DNA of 64,000 nt from Marinobacterium iners DSM 11526 (GCF_900107855.1 NZ_FNRJ01000003.1:1-64000); one strand, 5' to 3'; shown: positions 44,052-51,537, numbered from the stretch's first letter. Notes: generated by a model not told the origin, from the letters alone. Program-made: numbers and translations.

Positions 44052-44454
44052 AGAATTACCGTCATCTGTGTTTTGTTATTTTACGCATCCGGTAAAGCGG
44101 CTAAGCTTGTGGATGCGTCCGCCGTATTGGCAACAATCATGGGGCCTGCAGCTTGCACATATATAAGTTGTAGTAATCCGGCAAAGCGGCCCGACAGTTG
44201 GCGCAAGGTTAACCTAAAATTGAAAAGAGATACAATATTTAGCACCTATATTGTTCTTTTCGTATCACAATCTTTGTTGTATCGTGTTGGATCATAACGA
44301 CTACTATAGTCACGATCGCGCGCAGATGCTGCTATCACCTGTAGTAATGCTTCTGATCTTTGCGTGCAGCAATGCTGTCAACGTATGCAGAATACATAAC
44401 CAGAATAAGCCTGCGCCGTAACAGATCCGGCGTTCAGCACAATGGGAGACCCTG
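44052..44454. promoter_or_regulatory. Divergent promoter region paaF / paaN
   Basis: The 403-base A/T-rich region between the divergent paa operons contains ACAATAT (44232-44238) facing ATATTGT (44247-44253), and GATACAA (44229-44235) facing TTGTATC (44277-44283). These nested inverted repeats are candidates for a paa regulator site. They do not look like the E. coli PaaX box. No gene is seen. Confidence 0.45.
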
Positions 44455-46125
44455 ATGAGCGACAATCTTTTTGCCAAGCATAAAGCGACTTTGGATGGCG
44501 CACTGAAAGCGATTCATAGCCGCGATTACTTCAGCCCCTGGTCTGAAAATCCGAGCCCTCGCGCCTACGGTGAAACCGCTGCTGAAGACGGAGAGGCGGC
44601 GTTCAAGGCCCATCTGAACCAGCCGTTCGAGCTGGGTATGCCGGGTATCAGCGGTCGCACTGGTGCCGAAGTGTCCCCTTACGGCATCGAGATGAACATT
44701 CAGTACCCGACCGTGGATATGGACAAGCTGCTGCCGGCGATGGAAGAAGCGCGGAAAGCCTGGCGTGACGCCGGTGTTGAAGGGCGTACTGGTATCTGTC
44801 TTGAGATTCTGGATCGTCTGAACAAGCGCAGCTTCGAGATCGCCCATGCGGTGATGCATACATCCGGTCAAGGTTTCATGATGGCGTTCCAGGCCGGTGG
44901 CCCGCACGCCCAGGACCGCGGCCTTGAGGCCGTTGCCTATGGTTATGAAACCATGGCCAGCGTGCCGACTCAGGCGACCTGGACCAAGCCGCAGGGCAAA
45001 CATGACCCGCTGGTAATGGAGAAGAAGTTCACTGTCTGTGGCCGTGGTGTTGCGCTGGTGATCGGTTGCTCCACTTTCCCGACCTGGAATACATACCCGG
45101 GCCTGTTTGCGTCTCTCGTGACCGGTAACCCGGTAGTGGTCAAGGCTCATCCGGCTGCTGTACTGCCGGCGGCGATCAGCGTTAAGGTTGCGCAGGAAGT
45201 GCTGAAAGAGCAGGGACTGCCACCGCATATCGTGTCTCTGTTTGTTGATGCCGATGCTGCCAAGCCGGAAACCATGACCCTGGCTCAGCGTCCGGAAGTG
45301 AAGCTGATCGACTTTACCGGCAACACCGCGTTTGGTGACTGGCTGGAACAGAACTGCCCGCAGGCGCAGGTATATACCGAGAAGGCCGGTGCCAACACTA
45401 TCGTCATCGACTCTACCGATGACTTCAAAGGCATGGTGCGTAACCTGGCGTTCACTCTGAGCCTGTATTCCGGTCAGATGTGTACCACCACTCAGGACAT
45501 TTTTGTGCCGAAAGACGGTATCGATACCGATCTTGGTCACAAAAGCTTTGATGAAGTGGCGGAAGCGCTTGCAACCGGCGTAACCAAGTTCCTGTCTGAT
45601 CCTGACCGTGCCGCCATGGTGCTGGGCGCCATTCAGTCCGAAGCCACTGACAAACGTATTGATGACAGCAAGTCATTGGGTACAGTGGTGCGCGACTCCG
45701 AGCGTCTGACACATCCGCAATTCGAGAATGCGCGTGTACGCAGCCCGCTGATCATGACTATCGATGCCGCCAAGGAAGATGTCTGGGGGCAGGAGCTGTT
45801 TGGTCCGATCAGCTTTATCGTGCGCAGTGACAGCCGTGACCACAGCATTGAGTTGGCACGTGACATCGTGAAGAAGCACGGCGCCATCACCATGGGCTGC
45901 TACAGTAGTGATGATGCTCAGCTTGAGAAGATTGAAGAAGCGGCGCTGGATGCCTGTGTGGCACTGAGTGTCAACCTGACCGGCGGCGTATTCGTCAACC
46001 AGAGTGCGGCATTCAGTGACTTCCATGCGACTGGTGGCAACCCGGCTGCCAATGCTAGCCTGACAGACTACGCGTTTGTGTCCAACCGCTTCCGCTTCGT
46101 GCAGAGCCGTCGTCATCCGAAGTAA
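44455..46125 (+). CDS. paaN: Phenylacetate degradation aldehyde dehydrogenase PaaN
   Basis: The 556-residue protein is an aldehyde dehydrogenase without the MaoC-like hydratase domain of PaaZ. It has the nucleotide-binding segment NPVVVKAHPAAVLPAA, FTGNTAFGDWL, the general-base glutamate in TEKAGANT and the catalytic cysteine in YSGQMCTTTQD. It matches the roughly 550-residue PaaN family, expected to oxidise the ring-opened semialdehyde CoA ester. The ATG has GGGAGA upstream. The downstream crotonase is 11 bases away and could supply the hydratase step. Confidence 0.88.
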   Translation: MSDNLFAKHKATLDGALKAIHSRDYFSPWSENPSPRAYGETAAEDGEAAFKAHLNQPFELGMPGISGRTGAEVSPYGIEMNIQYPTVDMDKLLPAMEEARKAWRDAGVEGRTGICLEILDRLNKRSFEIAHAVMHTSGQGFMMAFQAGGPHAQDRGLEAVAYGYETMASVPTQATWTKPQGKHDPLVMEKKFTVCGRGVALVIGCSTFPTWNTYPGLFASLVTGNPVVVKAHPAAVLPAAISVKVAQEVLKEQGLPPHIVSLFVDADAAKPETMTLAQRPEVKLIDFTGNTAFGDWLEQNCPQAQVYTEKAGANTIVIDSTDDFKGMVRNLAFTLSLYSGQMCTTTQDIFVPKDGIDTDLGHKSFDEVAEALATGVTKFLSDPDRAAMVLGAIQSEATDKRIDDSKSLGTVVRDSERLTHPQFENARVRSPLIMTIDAAKEDVWGQELFGPISFIVRSDSRDHSIELARDIVKKHGAITMGCYSSDDAQLEKIEEAALDACVALSVNLTGGVFVNQSAAFSDFHATGGNPAANASLTDYAFVSNRFRFVQSRRHPK

Positions 46126-46136
46126 AAGGTATGATC

Positions 46137-46922
46137 ATGGAATTTGAAACAGTTCTGGTGGAGGTGCGTGATGGTGTCGGTATCGTCACGCTGAACCGCC
46201 CAAAGGCGTTGAACGCGCTGAACCTGCAATTGACCTCTGAGCTGGGGCAAGCGATTGATGCTCTGGAAGCGGATGACAATGTCCGCTGCATCATGCTGAC
46301 CGGTGGTGAGCAGGTGTTTGCGGCTGGTGCCGATATCAAGGAGATGAAAGAGCACAACTTCGCCTCCCTGTATGCGCTGAACTTTCCCTACGTGAAGCGT
46401 GACGGCTGGCGCGCCATTGATGAAGCGCGCAAGCCGGTGATCGCGGCCGTGGCAGGTTTTGCACTCGGCGGTGGCTGCGAGATGGCCATGGCCTGTGACT
46501 TCATCATTGCCGCTGAAACCGCCAAGTTTGGCCAGCCCGAGATCGGCATCGGCACCATGCCTGGTGCCGGTGGTACTCAGCGACTGACCAAGGCGGTGGG
46601 CAAAGCCAAGGCGATGGAGATGTGTCTCACCGGCCGCATGATGGATGCTGAAGAAGCCGAACGCAGTGGTCTGGTGTCGCGTATCGTTCCGGCGGAAGAG
46701 CTGCTCGAAACTGCATTTAAGACGGCGCGCAAGATTGCTTCCAACTCGGCTCCGGCCGTGGCTATGATCAAGCAGGCTGTCAATATGGCTGTGGATGCTC
46801 ATTTGGCGGATGGACTCCGTCATGAGCGCCATGCCTTCCAGTCCACCTTTGCTTTTGAAGATTGCTCAGAAGGCATGAATGCCTTTGCTGAAAAGCGCAA
46901 GCCTGAATTCAAGCATCGTTGA
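46137..46922 (+). CDS. Enoyl-CoA hydratase of the paa locus
   Basis: The 261-residue crotonase has both catalytic glutamates (GGGCEMAMACD and GQPEIGIGTMPGAGGTQRL) and AAGADIKEM in the oxyanion-hole region. It is a paralogue of the PaaF protein at 43269. I choose ATG 46137 because AAGG lies seven bases upstream; ATG 46131 is too close to that signal. It is co-transcribed with paaN and ends in a strong terminator. It may hydrate an unsaturated or oxepin-derived CoA ester, or be a second PaaF. Confidence 0.87.
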   Translation: MEFETVLVEVRDGVGIVTLNRPKALNALNLQLTSELGQAIDALEADDNVRCIMLTGGEQVFAAGADIKEMKEHNFASLYALNFPYVKRDGWRAIDEARKPVIAAVAGFALGGGCEMAMACDFIIAAETAKFGQPEIGIGTMPGAGGTQRLTKAVGKAKAMEMCLTGRMMDAEEAERSGLVSRIVPAEELLETAFKTARKIASNSAPAVAMIKQAVNMAVDAHLADGLRHERHAFQSTFAFEDCSEGMNAFAEKRKPEFKHR

Positions 46923-46941
46923 TCGGCTGATTTGATCCATC

Positions 46942-46975
46942 AAAAAACCGCTGTCGCTTGCGTCAGCGGTTTTTT
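46942..46975. terminator. Terminator of the paaN operon
   Basis: AAAAAACCGCTG (46942-46953) and CAGCGGTTTTTT (46964-46975) form a 12-base stem with T-tails on both strands, 20 bases after the crotonase stop. Confidence 0.92.
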
Positions 46976-47069
46976 CGTTGAAGAGAGGCTGTGGACGTGT
47001 CCTGAGGCATGGGTCAAAATAGGTTTTGTTACTGATATTGAAATGCGTTTAATTTAAATGGGTAAGCGA

Positions 47070-47816
47070 ATGACTTTCAAAGGAAAGCGTGCCTGGGTAA
47101 CCGGTGCGAGCTCGGGTATTGGTCAAGCGGTAGCGCGTGCTTTGGCGGTCGAGGGTGCTGAGGTGGTGCTCTCGGCCCGCCGCGCTGATCGCCTGCAGTC
47201 GCTGGCGCAGGAGCTGAGCCAACAGGGCGCCCTGGTACGTGTAGAACCGGTCGACGTATCCGACCGCGCTGCCATGGAGTCGCTTGGCCTGCGTCTGGCT
47301 GAAGGCGGCGGTATCGATATCCTGATCAACAACGCCGGCACCATGCCGATCAGTCCGATCATTAACGGTCGTGTTGATGAGTGGGAACGCATGATCGATG
47401 TGAACATCAAGGGCGTACTTTATGCGATCAATGCCGTGTATTCAGGGATGGCGGAACGCAAGCGGGGTCATATTGTCAATGTCAGTTCGATTGCTGCGCG
47501 TACGACCTACCCCAGTGCAGGTGTTTATGCCGGCACCAAGCATGCGGTCAGGGCTATTTCCGAGACTCTACGAAAGGAGTCGATCCGCTTTGGTGTGCGT
47601 GTAACCGATATACAGCCGGGCTCGGTTGATACCGAGCTGCCAGACAGTATTGGTCATGACAAGATTCGTGGCATCGTCAAAAGCAACATGTACGGTAACG
47701 ACTCGGCCATGCTTAAGCCCGAGGATATCGCCAACGGTATCATGTATGCACTGTCGCAGCCCGAGCATGTGGATGTGGGTGAGCTGTTGATCTGGCCAAC
47801 ACGGCAGGAAAACTGA
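47070..47816 (+). CDS. Short-chain dehydrogenase/reductase
   Basis: The 248-residue protein is a classical SDR: TGASSGIGQAVARA binds NAD(P), NNAG follows near residue 85, and the catalytic Ser-Tyr-Lys are in VSSIAA and YAGTK. It resembles 3-hydroxy-acid/serine dehydrogenases of the YdfG type, but the substrate is not certain. ATG 47058 is an alternative in-frame start without a Shine-Dalgarno sequence. Its 3' 214 bases are duplicated at 49564. In the ancestral order it would have been followed directly by the HAD phosphatase gene. Confidence 0.85.
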   Translation: MTFKGKRAWVTGASSGIGQAVARALAVEGAEVVLSARRADRLQSLAQELSQQGALVRVEPVDVSDRAAMESLGLRLAEGGGIDILINNAGTMPISPIINGRVDEWERMIDVNIKGVLYAINAVYSGMAERKRGHIVNVSSIAARTTYPSAGVYAGTKHAVRAISETLRKESIRFGVRVTDIQPGSVDTELPDSIGHDKIRGIVKSNMYGNDSAMLKPEDIANGIMYALSQPEHVDVGELLIWPTRQEN

Positions 47817-48094
47817 GGCATGGAGAGGCACACTGTAGTGTGATTTTTAAGGAGTTTGGCTTGTATAAGCTGCTGATTTTTGACTGGGACGGTACCATAA
47901 TCGACTCGACCGGACGCATCGTCTCCAGTATTCGTGCTGCGGCACGAAATCTTGAGCTGCCACTGCCGACGGAAGAGGCGTCGCGCGATATCATCGGGCT
48001 GGGTTTGCCGGAGGCGCTCAGAATACTGTTTCCGGCCTCGGGTGATGAGGTTATTGAGCCTATGACCCGGCAATATGCCCACTATTATCTGGGT
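47603..48094 (+). repeat. 492-bp direct repeat, left copy
   Basis: This stretch holds the 3' end of the SDR gene and the 5' part of the HAD phosphatase gene. It recurs at 49564-50055 at a constant offset of 1961 bases with no insertion or deletion. About ten differences cluster in the 33 bases near the left edge (47616-47648); the following roughly 440 bases differ at about ten positions. Similarity ends sharply at GGGT (48094). Confidence 0.95.
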
Positions 48095-48127
48095 ATAGGT
48101 CAACCTCAGTTCCCAAGGCTTTTCTGA
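47861..48127 (+). pseudogene. Truncated HAD phosphatase (left copy)
   Basis: The reading frame starts like the intact gene at 49822 (AAGGAG, six bases, TTG) and matches it for 78 codons, including the nucleophile motif DWDGTIIDS, then runs ten or so foreign codons (IGQPQFPRLF) into a stop at 48125. It has lost the cap closure and the motifs for lysine and magnesium binding, so it cannot be active. It was cut by the insertion at 48094/48095. Confidence 0.92.
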
Positions 48128-48285
48128 CAGAGCTTAGCTTTGAGCTCTCTTTAGCATACATTTCTTCAGGCGAGCACTCTAAAAGTCTCTACTCAATAAA
48201 TCCCGATCATTTTCTGAGAGGGAAAGTTAAGCTGTCACCCGATTTGAAAAAGGACACCCCCTACACCCGTAGGATTGCTGCTTAA
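48097..48285 (+). pseudogene. C-terminal remnant of an unknown gene at the insertion junction
   Basis: A frame is open from the junction to TAA 48283-48285 and encodes 62 residues without a start codon. It has protein-like composition (for example KAFLTELSFELSLAYISSGE and DHFLRGKVKLSPDLKKDTPY) and none of its neighbours' frames is as long. I read it as the tail of a gene carried by the inserted DNA and truncated at the junction. I do not recognise the family. Chance openness of 62 codons in this A/T-rich DNA is unlikely but not excluded. Confidence 0.45.
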
Positions 48286-48302
48286 AGCTTCAACCATAGA
48301 AT
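48275..48302 (+). promoter_or_regulatory. Candidate promoter of the microcin cassette
   Basis: TTGCTG (48275-48280) and TAGAAT (48297-48302) are spaced by 16 bases and lie 71 bases upstream of the first cassette gene. The match to the housekeeping sigma consensus is fair, four of six bases in each hexamer or better. Confidence 0.4.
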
Positions 48303-48372
48303 ATCCTGCTTAAGATAAAACAGCATCCGTCACAAAAGATCGAAAAATTTTACTTTTAGATGCATTATATTT

Positions 48373-48789
48373 ATGAGAAAAATACTGGAATCAAAGTTAA
48401 CGATCGTTTCTGGCTGGGGCTCTGGGCTAGCCATAATCTTTTGCTTTTTTAACAACGATATTGAGCTATCTCCAGAAAAAGTAGAATACCTAGACATTGC
48501 AATGTCAGCGTCTACTTTGATTTTTATTATATGCATTACAAATGCAATTTTCACAGGAATGGTTCTGGCAGAAGGCGCAAAAAAAAAGGAAAACAAAAGA
48601 CCATCAAAGCTAAATCCAGGGTTTGTCATCCCATGCTTTGGGCTTCTGCTATTAGGATTATTTTTTATAGGAATCGTCAGAGATAATTATGGCGATACTA
48701 AAACAGCTTTCATTATAGGGATAGAGTTGATTTCTATAGGCATATACACACTCTATTTTGGAATCATCAACCTGATAAGAAGGAAATAG
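48373..48789 (+). CDS. Four-helix membrane protein, candidate microcin immunity protein
   Basis: The 138-residue protein is strongly hydrophobic, with four predicted membrane segments (about residues 9-26, 42-65, 84-104 and 111-134), a charged cytoplasmic-type loop EGAKKKENKRPSK and a basic C-terminus (NLIRRK). The gene is markedly A/T-rich compared with its surroundings and uses codons such as ATA, AGA and TTA. Its stop lies one base before the microcin-like precursor, whose ribosome-binding site is inside this gene. Small polytopic proteins next to class II microcin genes usually give immunity, so that is the inferred role. I do not recognise a named family, and no clear Shine-Dalgarno precedes the ATG. 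Confidence 0.65.
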   Translation: MRKILESKLTIVSGWGSGLAIIFCFFNNDIELSPEKVEYLDIAMSASTLIFIICITNAIFTGMVLAEGAKKKENKRPSKLNPGFVIPCFGLLLLGLFFIGIVRDNYGDTKTAFIIGIELISIGIYTLYFGIINLIRRK

Positions 48790-48790
48790 A

Positions 48791-49111
48791 ATGAGGGATC
48801 TTACCATTAACGAACTTGAACTCGTAGGTGGCGGCGATAGTGCTGGGCGGGCTGCCGCTGCGGGCGTTGCGGGCGCCGTTGGTGCTACTGCAGGAAAAGT
48901 GGCTGGCAGCACCGTGGGTGGTTATGTAGGTGGTGCAATTGGGATGCTGGCAGGGCCTGCCGGCGCAGCTATTGACGTCGTTGCAGGGCGTTACGTAGGA
49001 CAATACCTGGGAGGCGCTGTTGGAGCAGGTTTGGGTGGGTACTATGGTTCCGAAGCCTATGACAGCATGAGTGGTACTAACTACAACGAAGCAGGAACAA
49101 ACTACAATTAG
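48791..49111 (+). CDS. Microcin V-like class II bacteriocin precursor (double-glycine leader)
   Basis: The 106-residue precursor begins MRDLTINELELVGGG, which aligns position by position with the microcin V leader (MRTLTLNELDSVSGG): same 15-residue length, conserved M-R-x-L-T-x-N-E-L and final double glycine. Cleavage after Gly15 would release a 91-residue peptide that is extremely rich in Gly and Ala, with GxxxG helix-packing motifs (YVGGAIGML, YLGGAVGAGLGGYYG), and a polar tail containing a GTNYN repeat. No cysteine is present, so no disulfide as in microcin V. AAGGA lies seven bases upstream, inside the preceding gene. No C39-peptidase exporter is in the window. Confidence 0.8.
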   Translation: MRDLTINELELVGGGDSAGRAAAAGVAGAVGATAGKVAGSTVGGYVGGAIGMLAGPAGAAIDVVAGRYVGQYLGGAVGAGLGGYYGSEAYDSMSGTNYNEAGTNYN

Positions 49112-49116
49112 CAACC

Positions 49117-49134
49117 CCCGGCTCTAGTGTCGGG
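49117..49134 (+). terminator. Possible terminator after the microcin-like gene
   Basis: CCCGGC (49117-49122) pairs with GTCGGG (49129-49134) using one G-T wobble, followed by CTTTCG. The hairpin is short and the T-run poor. Confidence 0.4.
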
Positions 49135-49156
49135 CTTTCGAGCTGATATTGCCCGG

Positions 49157-49558
49157 CCGGCTGCAGTGGGCACACCGTTAAGGTAGTAAACTAACCGGGG
49201 TGTTCCATGACAAAACGAGCTGCTCCAATGAAAAAACCGTACGCACCACGCCTAAACGTATAAAGACGAAGCCCTCGCATTGGTCGGGTGGGCGTCGCAG
49301 CTGCTGCCAGAGAGCTTGGTACTCAGCGCCAGGGGTTCCGGGCCAGAGGCGCATGTAAGTCAAGGCAATAACGAGCTCGCGACATTCTTTGCCTGTAGTG
49401 TAGTACCGAACCTGCAGCTCATCATGCGTCAGAAGGTCTTCGAGTACATTGAACTGGGCTGCAACCGGCAGCGCCGGCACAGTGCAATTGGGTTCATAAG
49501 CCCAGAGGTGTTTGAAAACCAGAGAATCGCTTAAATAGGTGTCCACGGTTGCTGGGTA
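49157..49558 (+). mobile_element. Decayed IS3-family insertion sequence
   Basis: Pieces of both transposase frames survive. An OrfA-like start (MTKRAAPMKKPYAP from ATG 49207), then KDEALALV and, after a frameshift, GVAAAARELGTQ give the OrfA helix-turn-helix; the OrfB C-terminus is clear in RQKVFEYIELGCNRQRRHSA followed by IGFISPEVFENQRIA, ending in TAA at 49532-49534. The catalytic DDE core is missing, so the element has an internal deletion. AGGTGTCCACGG (49537-49548) on the right and GTGGGCACACC on the left look like imperfect terminal inverted repeats. End coordinates are approximate. Confidence 0.75.
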
Positions 49559-49563
49559 GGATC

Positions 49564-49777
49564 AACCGATATACAGTCCGGTTCGGTGGACGCCGTGTTG
49601 CCGAACAGTATTGGTCATGACAAGATTCGTGGCATCGTCAAAAGCAACATGTACGGTAACGACTCGGCCATGCTTAAGCCCGAGGATATCGCCAACGGTA
49701 TCATGTATGCACTGTCGCAGCCCGAACATGTGGATGTGGGTGAATTGCTGATCTGGCCAACACGGCAGGAAAACTAA
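49564..49777 (+). pseudogene. 3' fragment of the SDR gene (right copy)
   Basis: The last 70 or so codons of the SDR gene are present in frame, starting at the equivalent of residue 179 (DIQSGSVDAVLPNSIGHDK) and ending with TRQEN and TAA 49775-49777. The nucleotide-binding and catalytic parts are absent. It is a by-product of the duplication. Confidence 0.9.
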
Positions 49778-50055
49778 GGCATGGAAAGGCACACTGTAGT
49801 GTGATTTTTAAGGAGTCTGGCTTGTATAAGCTGCTGATTTTTGACTGGGACGGTACCATAATCGACTCGACCGGACGCATCGTCTCCAGTATTCGTGCTG
49901 CGGCACGAGATCTTGAGCTGCCACTGCCGACGGAAGAGGCATCGCGCGATATCATCGGGCTGGGTTTGCCTGAGGCGCTCAGAATACTGTTTCCGGCCTC
50001 GGGTGATGAGGTTATTGAGCCTATGACCCGGCAATATGCCCACTATTATCTGGGT
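49564..50055 (+). repeat. 492-bp direct repeat, right copy
   Basis: This copy matches 47603-48094 without gaps. The first 33 variable bases carry mostly synonymous-type changes (QPGSVDTELPDS becomes QSGSVDAVLPNS), which suggests that this copy arrived from a related but different genome. It abuts the IS3 remnant on its left and continues into the intact HAD gene on its right. Confidence 0.95.
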
Positions 50056-50487
50056 GTGGATGAAACACCGACTGCGCTGTTTCCCGGAGTGCAGCATACG
50101 CTTGAAAGCCTTCACCGCAAGGGATATCGGCTAGCGGTTGCAACCGGCAAAAGCCGTCGCGGGCTTGAACACGTGCTTGCCGAAACAGGCTTGGGCTGGT
50201 TGTTTGAGTTGTCGCGCTGCGCGGATGAAACCACGTCCAAGCCAGATCCGCACATGCTGCACGAGATTCTTGAGCAGACGGGTGTGGAGCGGCACGAAGC
50301 ATTGATGATCGGTGATACGGAATACGATCTTGAGATGGGCAGCCGTGCCGGAATCGATACGGTTGCGGTCAGCTATGGTGCTCATCATATTGACCGCCTC
50401 AAAGTGCTCAAGCCAGTCAGGGAAGTGCACCACTTCCCTGAATTGGAGCAGTGGCTTGATGGTGAGCGCAACAAACTTATCAGTTGA
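49822..50487 (+). CDS. HAD-superfamily phosphatase (intact copy)
   Basis: The 221-residue hydrolase belongs to the phosphoglycolate phosphatase-like HAD subfamily. Motif I is DWDGTIIDS, motif II is VATGKSRRG, motif III/IV are KPDPHML and IGDTEYDLEMGSRAG. I start at TTG 49822 (MYKLLIFDWDG) because AAGGAG lies exactly six bases upstream; the GTG at 49801 would overlap that site. The homologous gene in Pseudomonas also precedes the sppA-like peptidase gene, so this is the native locus. Its 5' part is duplicated at 47861. Confidence 0.88.
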   Translation: MYKLLIFDWDGTIIDSTGRIVSSIRAAARDLELPLPTEEASRDIIGLGLPEALRILFPASGDEVIEPMTRQYAHYYLGVDETPTALFPGVQHTLESLHRKGYRLAVATGKSRRGLEHVLAETGLGWLFELSRCADETTSKPDPHMLHEILEQTGVERHEALMIGDTEYDLEMGSRAGIDTVAVSYGAHHIDRLKVLKPVREVHHFPELEQWLDGERNKLIS

Positions 50488-50496
50488 GGGATTAAT

Positions 50497-51537
50497 GTGA
50501 GCGATAATCATTGGGGTGAACCGGAAGAAGTGGGCCGGTCACAGGATGCGGAATCATCAAAAACACCAACGGATGCAAGGGAAGTGGATCGCCCGAGTAC
50601 ACAGCGTGAGTGGCGCCTGATTGAAAAAGTCGTTAACAGTCTGAATGTAGAACATAGGCGTGCGCGCCGCTGGGGTATTTTCTTCAAGCTGCTTACATTT
50701 TCATATCTGTTTGCGCTGTTGTGGCTGTTCTGGTCAGGCAGTAACTTCAATGCGGAGGATGTGGTGCCTCAGGCACATACCGCCGTGGTTGAGGTGTCGG
50801 GGCCAATCATGGATGGAGAAGAAGCCAGTGCTGATGCCATCATTACCGCGCTGCGTAATGCTTTCAAAGCGGACCGCAGTCATGCCGTGGTGATGCGGAT
50901 CAACAGCCCCGGTGGCAGTCCGGTGCAGTCCGGATATGTCTATGACGAGATCAAGCGCCTGCGTGAGCTGTATCCACAGAAAAAACTTTACGCGGTAATC
51001 ACGGATATTGGTGCATCAGGCGCCTATTACATGGCCGCTGCGGCCGATGAGATATATGCCGACAAGGCAAGCCTGGTCGGTTCAATTGGTGTGATCTCAT
51101 CCAGCTTCGGCTTTGTAGACCTGATTGAGAAGATCGGTGTTGAGCGTCGCACATTGACCGCCGGTGAGAACAAGGCGTTCCTCGATCCTTTCAGTCCTCT
51201 CAAAGATGAGGATCGTGAGTTTTGGCAAACAGTACTGGAAACCACACATCAGCAGTTTATCCGCGAGGTGAAGAATGGGCGTGGTGATCGGTTGAAGGGT
51301 GGTGATGAATTGTTTTCGGGGTTGATTTGGACGGGAGAGCAAGCGCTTGATCTGGGCTTGATTGACGGACTTGGCAGTACTTCCATGGTGGCACGTGAAG
51401 TCGTCGGGGTCGAGAAGTTGGTTGATTATACCGCTCGGCCTCAGCCGCTGGATCGTATTATCGAGCGGCTGGGTATTGGGGTCGCCAAGCAGTTGTCGCT
51501 GGAGCTCGGACTGAGTTCTGAGCAAGTGCTACGCTGA
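50497..51537 (+). CDS. sppA: Membrane-anchored S49 signal-peptide peptidase (SppA-like)
   Basis: The 346-residue protein has a cytoplasmic N-terminus of about 60 residues, one membrane helix (about residues 61-82) and a single S49 peptidase domain. The serine nucleophile is in DIGASGAYYMA and the lysine base in GENKAF, 52 residues later, the spacing seen in short SppA enzymes. It degrades leftover signal peptides in the membrane. It begins with GTG, preceded by GAGGG, nine bases after the HAD gene. The 3' end overlaps the convergent maf gene by nine bases. Confidence 0.9.
   Translation: MSDNHWGEPEEVGRSQDAESSKTPTDAREVDRPSTQREWRLIEKVVNSLNVEHRRARRWGIFFKLLTFSYLFALLWLFWSGSNFNAEDVVPQAHTAVVEVSGPIMDGEEASADAIITALRNAFKADRSHAVVMRINSPGGSPVQSGYVYDEIKRLRELYPQKKLYAVITDIGASGAYYMAAAADEIYADKASLVGSIGVISSSFGFVDLIEKIGVERRTLTAGENKAFLDPFSPLKDEDREFWQTVLETTHQQFIREVKNGRGDRLKGGDELFSGLIWTGEQALDLGLIDGLGSTSMVAREVVGVEKLVDYTARPQPLDRIIERLGIGVAKQLSLELGLSSEQVLR

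Noticed and set aside
49178-49546. A 122-residue minus-strand frame inside the insert
   Set aside because: The plus strand here encodes IS3-family OrfA and OrfB fragments (VAAAARELGT, NRQRRHSAIGF), so the minus frame is a shadow of a decayed transposase gene.
47603-50055. The direct repeats as phage or ICE attachment sites
   Set aside because: The repeat is 492 bp long, spans parts of two genes, and no integrase gene is present between the copies; homologous recombination explains it better.
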